A DNA stretch of 9,452 nt from Pseudomonadota bacterium (lineage in GTDB: Bacteria; Pseudomonadota; Alphaproteobacteria; SMXQ01). Made by a program: the position numbers and the translations under genes. The notes beneath the pieces were generated by a model that did no database searches, was not told the origin of the DNA, and saw only the letters and a list, made by a program, of their open reading frames with translations. Shown here piece after piece: positions 5,645-9,452 of this stretch; position 1 is the stretch's first letter, and each line of letters begins with the position of its first letter. The DNA lies in contig JADFPK010000059.1 in NCBI GenBank assembly GCA_022562375.1, positions 1-9,452 on the forward strand, read 5' to 3'.

Positions 5645-7369
5645 TCAGGGTGGCAGACCCGCCTTCAAAAGGCTTTCGCGGTGGTGTTCGAGATCGCTTT
5701 GGCGTTTGTAGTGGAGCTTCTCCACATCGGTGGCGACGGAAAAATCCGGGTCGTGCTTCATCACTTGGCGGGCGTGATAGCTTGCTCGATCGGCATCGTT
5801 GGCCTGGGCGTAGCAGGCCGCGAGAAGCGCGTGCTGTACGGAGTCCGGTTCGGCAATGCGCTTGAAGGCCTCGACGGCCTCTGAATAGAGATGGGCGACG
5901 AAATACGCCCGGCCCAAATGGCTCCAGAAGCGTTCCGGATGATAAGGGTTCAAACGCATGGCCTTGCGAATCCATTCGATGCCTTCTTCCGGTTGGCCGA
6001 GCCAGGTCAGGACCTCTCCTTTCTGCACCACGATCAAATCGTCGTTGGGGTTCAGGGTCAACGCGCGCTCCTGGTGATACATCGCCTTATCGAGATCATC
6101 ACGGGTAACGTTGACCGCCGCCAGGACGCGATGAACATCGCTATCGTTATCGTCAAGCGCAAGGGCGATTTGCAGCTCCGCGCTCACTTCATCCCAAGTG
6201 GCCTCTTCATCCTCGCACCATCCATAGATCCAGGTTTGCGCCAATACGCAGGCCTTCCAGGAATGGGCGTGGGCGTAATTCGGATCGAGCTCGATCGCAC
6301 GGTTCAGCAGGCGTTGAGCCTCCTCGTTATCGATTCGATTGGACCGATGGTGAAGAATTTTGCCGGCCAAAACATACTCGTAAGCCGCCATGTTTTCCGG
6401 CAACTTGCGTTTGGCCCTTTCTTGGTCGGCGGCCTCGATCCTTCCCGGCAGGATGGCGGCAATCGTCGAGGTTATTTCGTCCTGAACCGCGAAGATGTCC
6501 TCGAGATCACGGTCATAGCGTTCCGCCCAAATGTGGGAATCGGATATCGCTTCGATCAACTGTACCGTGACCCTGACACGTTTCCCCGCCTTGCGGACAC
6601 TTCCCTCGACCACATACCGAACCCCAAGGTCCCGGGCGACATCCTGGACGTTGATCGCCTTGCCTTTGTAAACAAACGCGGAATTGCGGGATATGACGAC
6701 AAGGTCGCGGAACCGGGAGAGCTCGGTGATCACGTCCTCGGTAAGGCCATCGGCAAAAAATTCCTGCTCGGGATCGCCGCTCATATTGGTGAAGGGCAAA
6801 ACCACGATCGAGCGCTTATCGGGGAGCGGCGCTGTGTCCGGCCGGCGGCCGGCGTCCTCGCCGGCCCAGTGATAGACGCGAACGGGCGTCGCGATGTTCT
6901 TGAACTCGTGCTCTCCGCCGGGCTTGAAACTGAAGTCGACCTTTGCCGCCGCGTGCTCGTGGGCGGTGGCGCTCAGCGTTATGCCGCCGGGCTCGGCGAG
7001 CACTTGCAAGCGGGCGGCAACATTCACCCCGTCGCCGTAGATGTCACTGCCCTCGACGATCACGTCGCCGAGGTTGACGCCGATGCGCAGCTGGATCGGC
7101 GTCTCCGTCGGCGCCTCGGCGTTGCGAAGAATGAGCGCCCGTTGCACGGCGACGGCGCAGTTAACGGCATCGACGACGCTGGCAAACTCGACCAGCGCCC
7201 CATCGCCCATCAGCTTGACGATGCGGCCATGGTGCTCGGCGACCTTTGGCGCGAACAGCTCCTTACGCAGGGCCTTGAGTGCGTTGAACGCGCCGGCTTC
7301 GTCTTCGCCCATGATGCGCGAGTAGCCGACCACATCGGCGATGAGTATGGCCGCGAGGCGACGCTCCAT
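5645..7369 (-). CDS. Adenylyl cyclase domain - TolB-like domain - TPR protein (upstream paralogue)
   Basis: This 574-residue paralogue of the next gene aligns with it without gaps through the first 130 residues. The class III cyclase domain keeps D12, K52, D56, D109, N116 and R120 at identical numbers, so it is predicted to be an active, ATP-specific cyclase. The linker (about 169-185) differs in sequence and length. The TolB-like domain runs about 187-310 (VVLPFTNMSGD, FFADGLTEDVITELSRF, VVEGSVRKAGKRVRVTVQL). The TPR region (about 350-505) has diverged most, including a Trp-rich stretch at 380-392 (TWIYGWCEDEEATW), which suggests the two proteins bind different partners. It ends LLKAGLPP, against LRKAGLPE in the paralogue. 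The ATG at 7369 is chosen because AGAGG lies 5 nt upstream and the start matches the paralogue. An in-frame ATG at 7420 would add 17 unrelated residues read from the promoter region. Confidence 0.92.
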   Translation of the reverse strand: MERRLAAILIADVVGYSRIMGEDEAGAFNALKALRKELFAPKVAEHHGRIVKLMGDGALVEFASVVDAVNCAVAVQRALILRNAEAPTETPIQLRIGVNLGDVIVEGSDIYGDGVNVAARLQVLAEPGGITLSATAHEHAAAKVDFSFKPGGEHEFKNIATPVRVYHWAGEDAGRRPDTAPLPDKRSIVVLPFTNMSGDPEQEFFADGLTEDVITELSRFRDLVVISRNSAFVYKGKAINVQDVARDLGVRYVVEGSVRKAGKRVRVTVQLIEAISDSHIWAERYDRDLEDIFAVQDEITSTIAAILPGRIEAADQERAKRKLPENMAAYEYVLAGKILHHRSNRIDNEEAQRLLNRAIELDPNYAHAHSWKACVLAQTWIYGWCEDEEATWDEVSAELQIALALDDNDSDVHRVLAAVNVTRDDLDKAMYHQERALTLNPNDDLIVVQKGEVLTWLGQPEEGIEWIRKAMRLNPYHPERFWSHLGRAYFVAHLYSEAVEAFKRIAEPDSVQHALLAACYAQANDADRASYHARQVMKHDPDFSVATDVEKLHYKRQSDLEHHRESLLKAGLPP

Positions 7370-7390
7370 CGATTCCTCTCCGAAAAAAGG

Positions 7391-7419
7391 AGTGTAGCCG
7401 AGCCCCGCCGCCGAATCCA
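7391..7419 (-). promoter_or_regulatory. Candidate promoter of the upstream cyclase
   Basis: On the minus strand, TGGATT (7414-7419) and TACACT (7391-7396) are 17 nt apart, with 3/6 and 4/6 matches. The -10 box ends 21 nt before the ATG. The pattern GATTC, then about 17 nt, then CTAC-CTC also appears at the other cyclase, which suggests a duplicated promoter. Just downstream, CTCC (7386-7389) could pair with GGAG of the ribosome site (7375-7378) across a T-run, giving a very small hairpin. Confidence 0.35.
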
Positions 7420-7530
7420 TGCCGTCGAGGAATGCCGTGAATATCGCTTCTTGGCTAAGCCCGGACTCGATCGCCGCGCCGGAACGGCGGCCGCATTCAG
7501 CGCATCGAATTTCAGATCGCGATTGTAGCT

Positions 7531-7926
7531 TTAGCCGAGGGAGAAGGAATTTCCGCAGCCACAGGACGAGGTGGCGTTGGGGTTCCTGATGGCGAAGGAG
7601 GCGCCGATCATCTCCTCGACGTAATCGATCTCGGAACCGGCGAGCAGCCCCATCGAGACCTCGTCGATGACGGCGGTGACGCCGTTCTTCTCGATCACGA
7701 TGTCGTCGTCGTTTTTGGTGTCGTCGAAGGAGAAGGAGTACTGGAAGCCCGAACAGCCGCCGCCGAAGACGGCGACACGCAGCATCTGATCCTTGTTCTC
7801 CTCCCGCGTCAGCAGATGCGCGATCCGGGCCGCCGCCCGCTCGGTCAGGGTGACGCCTGGCGCCGGGCCCTGGCTGTCGCCGCCGCCCATGCCGGTATCG
7901 TCAATCTTGCCTTCGCCGGTATCCAT
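7531..7926 (-). CDS. erpA: A-type iron-sulfur cluster carrier/insertion protein
   Basis: This is a 131-residue HesB/IscA-family protein. A-type carriers receive Fe-S clusters from the assembly scaffold and hand them to client enzymes in the cytosol. The three cluster-binding cysteines are present: C58 in FGGGCSGFQY, and C122 and C124 in SSCGCG, in the family pattern C-x63-C-x-C near the C-terminus. The domain occupies about residues 25-131, preceded by a Gly/Asp-rich tail of about 24 residues. ErpA is favoured over IscA because the gene is next to dgt and not in an isc/suf cluster, but sequence alone does not separate them. The ATG at 7926 is chosen. The longer reading from TTG at 7962 would begin inside the -35 box, and neither start has a clear ribosome site. 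The promoter position implies a leaderless mRNA. IlvD, at the left edge, is itself an Fe-S enzyme. Confidence 0.9.
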   Translation of the reverse strand: MDTGEGKIDDTGMGGGDSQGPAPGVTLTERAAARIAHLLTREENKDQMLRVAVFGGGCSGFQYSFSFDDTKNDDDIVIEKNGVTAVIDEVSMGLLAGSEIDYVEEMIGASFAIRNPNATSSCGCGNSFSLG

Positions 7927-7933
7927 GATCTGC

Positions 7934-7962
7934 AATATAGGCACTTTGGCAGGGGTTTCCAA
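7934..7962 (-). promoter_or_regulatory. Strong sigma-70 promoter candidate of erpA, leaderless
   Basis: On the minus strand, TTGGAA (7957-7962) and TATATT (7934-7939) are separated by exactly 17 nt. The -10 box matches the consensus at 5 of 6 positions and the -35 box at 4 of 6. Only 7 nt separate the -10 box from the ATG, so transcription should begin at or one base before the start codon. This agrees with the absence of a Shine-Dalgarno sequence. Confidence 0.65.
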
Positions 7963-8019
7963 CCGGCAAGGGCGGCCGGCGAGACGCTTAAAACGCGCTT
8001 GGGATGGGCGAATGGGTGA

Positions 8020-8048
8020 TTGCCTGGAAGGCGCCGGGCCTGTAGGTT
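8020..8048 (+). promoter_or_regulatory. Candidate promoter of dgt, possibly leaderless
   Basis: TTGCCT (8020-8025) and TAGGTT (8043-8048) are separated by 17 nt, with 4/6 and 3/6 matches. Six bases separate the -10 box from the ATG at 8055, which places the expected start of transcription on the A of the start codon. The weak -10 box keeps this tentative; the AGG at 8044-8046 could instead act as a poor ribosome site. Confidence 0.4.
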
Positions 8049-8054
8049 CCCGCC

Positions 8055-9236
8055 ATGGCGCATCCCTTGCAGTACGCCCCTTATGCCTGTGCGCCCGGGC
8101 AAAGCCGCGGCCGCCTCTATGCCGAACCGGAAAGCCCGACGCGCTCTGTGTTCCAGCGCGACCGCGACCGCATCATCCATTCGGCGGCCTTCCGGCGCCT
8201 CAAATACAAGACCCAGGTCTTCGTCTATCACGAGGGCGACAATTACCGCACGCGCCTGACCCATAGCTTAGAGGTCTCCCAGATCGCCCGCTCCATCGCC
8301 CGGGCGCTGGCGCTGAACGAGGACCTGGCCGAGGCCCTGTCGCTGGCCCACGATCTCGGTCACACCCCCTTCGGCCACGCCGGCGGCGAGGCGCTGGACG
8401 AGGCGATGAAGGATTACGGCGGCTTCGACCACAACGCCCAGTCGCTGCGCATCCTGACCACCCTGGAGAAGCGCTACGCCGAGTTCGATGGCCTCAACCT
8501 TTGCTGGGAGACGCTCGAGGGCATCGCCAAGCACAACGGGCCGCTCAAGCGGAGGGGAGAGAACAAGCCCCTTCCCGGGCCGATCGAGGAATATAACCGC
8601 GAACACGACCTCGAGCTCGACACCTATCCGGGCGCCGAGGCGCAGGTCGCGGCGCTGTCGGACGATATCGCCTATAACAACCACGACATCGACGATGGCC
8701 TGCGCGCCGAGCTCTTCAGTATCGGCGACCTCAAGGATGTTCCCCTGGTCGGGCCGGTCTTCGCCGAGGTGATGGCGCGCTATCCCGGCATCGAGCGCAC
8801 CCGGGTGATACACGAATCGGTGCGCCGCCTGATCGACGCCATGGTCACCGATCTTCTGGACGAGACCCGCCGGCGCATCGAGGAGGCCAAGCCGGGTACG
8901 GCGCAGGCCATCCGCGATCTCGGCGCCCCGGTGGTGGCGTTCTCCGAGACCATGGCCGAAAATGACCGGGCGTTGAAATCGTTCCTGTTCGAGCGCATGT
9001 ACCGCCACGACAAGGTCAACCGCATGGCGGCCAAGGCCCGCCGGGTCGTCCATGACCTGTTCGAATTGCTGTTCGACGATCCCGGCTCGCTGCCGTCCGA
9101 TTGGCAAGCCGAGGTGAATGGCGCCGATGGGGCGCGAAAGGCGCGCGTCGTCGGCGATTACATCGCCGGCATGACCGACCGCTACGCGCTCGACGAGCAC
9201 CGCCGGCTCTGCGATCTTTGCGTCAAGGAAGAATGA
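8055..9236 (+). CDS. dgt: Deoxyguanosinetriphosphate triphosphohydrolase-like protein (HD domain)
   Basis: This 393-residue enzyme belongs to the dNTPase branch of the HD superfamily. These enzymes split dNTPs, classically dGTP, to the nucleoside and triphosphate, limiting the DNA precursor pool. The metal-binding HD signature is complete: H70 in RLTHSLEV, H99-D100 in [12 protein letters not shown], and the aspartate of [14 protein letters not shown] (203/204). [24 protein letters not shown] at about 33-56 is the characteristic N-terminal block. The length fits the shorter alphaproteobacterial form, not the roughly 500-residue E. coli Dgt, so substrate preference cannot be read from homology. 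The start matches family members, and no strong ribosome site precedes it. The stop codon overlaps the argS start as ATGA, indicating translational coupling in a dgt-argS operon, a pairing common in alphaproteobacteria as I recall. erpA is divergent upstream. Confidence 0.95.
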   Translation: MAHPLQYAPYACAPGQSRGRLYAEPESPTRSVFQRDRDRIIHSAAFRRLKYKTQVFVYHEGDNYRTRLTHSLEVSQIARSIARALALNEDLAEALSLAHDLGHTPFGHAGGEALDEAMKDYGGFDHNAQSLRILTTLEKRYAEFDGLNLCWETLEGIAKHNGPLKRRGENKPLPGPIEEYNREHDLELDTYPGAEAQVAALSDDIAYNNHDIDDGLRAELFSIGDLKDVPLVGPVFAEVMARYPGIERTRVIHESVRRLIDAMVTDLLDETRRRIEEAKPGTAQAIRDLGAPVVAFSETMAENDRALKSFLFERMYRHDKVNRMAAKARRVVHDLFELLFDDPGSLPSDWQAEVNGADGARKARVVGDYIAGMTDRYALDEHRRLCDLCVKEE

Positions 9237-9452
9237 ACCTTTTCAAAAGCTTCCAAAGTGAAATTGTTGCCGTGGTTGAAGGCCTTGTGGCGGAATACGT
9301 GTTGCCTTCGGGGCTCGATACCGGACGCATCACGGCCGAGCCGCCGCGCGATCCCGGCCATGGCGATATCTCGACCAACGCCGCCCTGGTGCTGGCCAAG
9401 GGCGCCAAGATGAAGCCGCGCGAACTGGCCGAAAAGTTGGCCGAGCGCCTTG
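9233..9452 (+). CDS. argS: Arginyl-tRNA synthetase, N-terminal part (3' end outside window)
   Basis: The frame opens at ATG 9233 and stays open to the window edge, giving 73 complete codons. ArgRS attaches arginine to its tRNA in the cytosol. The visible part is the N-terminal additional domain, which contacts the tRNA elbow. It begins MNLFKSF and contains the family hallmark [20 protein letters not shown] at about residues 33-52, followed by a [15 protein letters not shown] helix. The catalytic HIGH region lies beyond the edge. AAGGA (9225-9229) just before the ATG is the ribosome site, inside the end of dgt. The 4-nt ATGA overlap with dgt suggests co-translation. Confidence 0.95.
   Translation, partial: MNLFKSFQSEIVAVVEGLVAEYVLPSGLDTGRITAEPPRDPGHGDISTNAALVLAKGAKMKPRELAEKLAERL

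Noticed and set aside
7370..7420. ATG at 7420 as the start of the upstream cyclase
   Set aside because: The extra 17 residues read through the promoter and ribosome site; the ATG at 7369 matches the paralogue exactly and has AGAGG in place.
5891..7528. 545-residue open frame on the plus strand, antisense to the upstream cyclase
   Set aside because: The minus strand encodes an unmistakable cyclase with all catalytic residues. The opposite frame has no recognisable domain, and long antisense frames are expected in GC-rich codon usage.
7927..7962. TTG start of erpA at 7962
   Set aside because: The TTG is part of the predicted -35 box, has no ribosome site, and would lie upstream of the predicted transcription start.
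8268..9200. 310-residue minus-strand frame inside dgt
   Set aside because: It is a mirror frame of a clear HD-domain dNTPase and has no motif of its own.

Overview
The window looks like the chromosome of an alphaproteobacterium, most likely a Rhodospirillales-like lineage. The coding DNA is GC-rich, and there is a housekeeping run of xthA, erpA, dgt and argS that I remember as a typical alphaproteobacterial neighbourhood. The genus cannot be named from the sequence alone. No tRNA, rRNA, CRISPR array, transposase or phage gene was found.

Layout, left to right. Positions 1-417 hold the 3' end of ilvD (branched-chain amino acid synthesis). Positions 418-709 contain no gene but hold a repeat element: two inverted 26-nt arms rich in CACAGAG around a short tandem repeat. 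On the minus strand, xthA (exonuclease III, TTG start) is followed by a DUF1499 membrane protein 39 nt downstream, probably as one transcript. Divergent to xthA is a plus-strand NAD(P)-binding protein of the complex I NDUFA9-like family. It is bracketed by two copies of a 26-nt direct repeat. Positions 3442-3745 are crowded with repeats: a long inverted repeat with a perfect 16-bp palindrome inside, the second direct-repeat copy, a GTCCGC-type inverted repeat, and what looks like the broken 5' end of a third cyclase gene. Two tandem minus-strand paralogues follow (3746-5488 and 5645-7369). Each encodes a class III adenylyl cyclase domain, a TolB-like domain and C-terminal TPRs, with similarly placed promoter candidates. 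erpA (minus) and dgt (plus) then diverge from a 128-bp interval in which both candidate promoters would start transcription at or one base before the start codon. dgt overlaps argS by ATGA, and argS runs off the right edge.

How the genes relate. The flanks are housekeeping: valine/isoleucine synthesis, base-excision repair, Fe-S cluster delivery, dNTP hydrolysis and arginyl-tRNA synthesis. The roughly 5-kb middle (NDUFA9-like gene, cyclase array, repeats) looks like accessory material placed between xthA and erpA. The best candidate for something unusual is the cyclase array, with two intact paralogues and a fossil of a third at its downstream end. The families themselves are known, and I see no evidence of a wholly new system.
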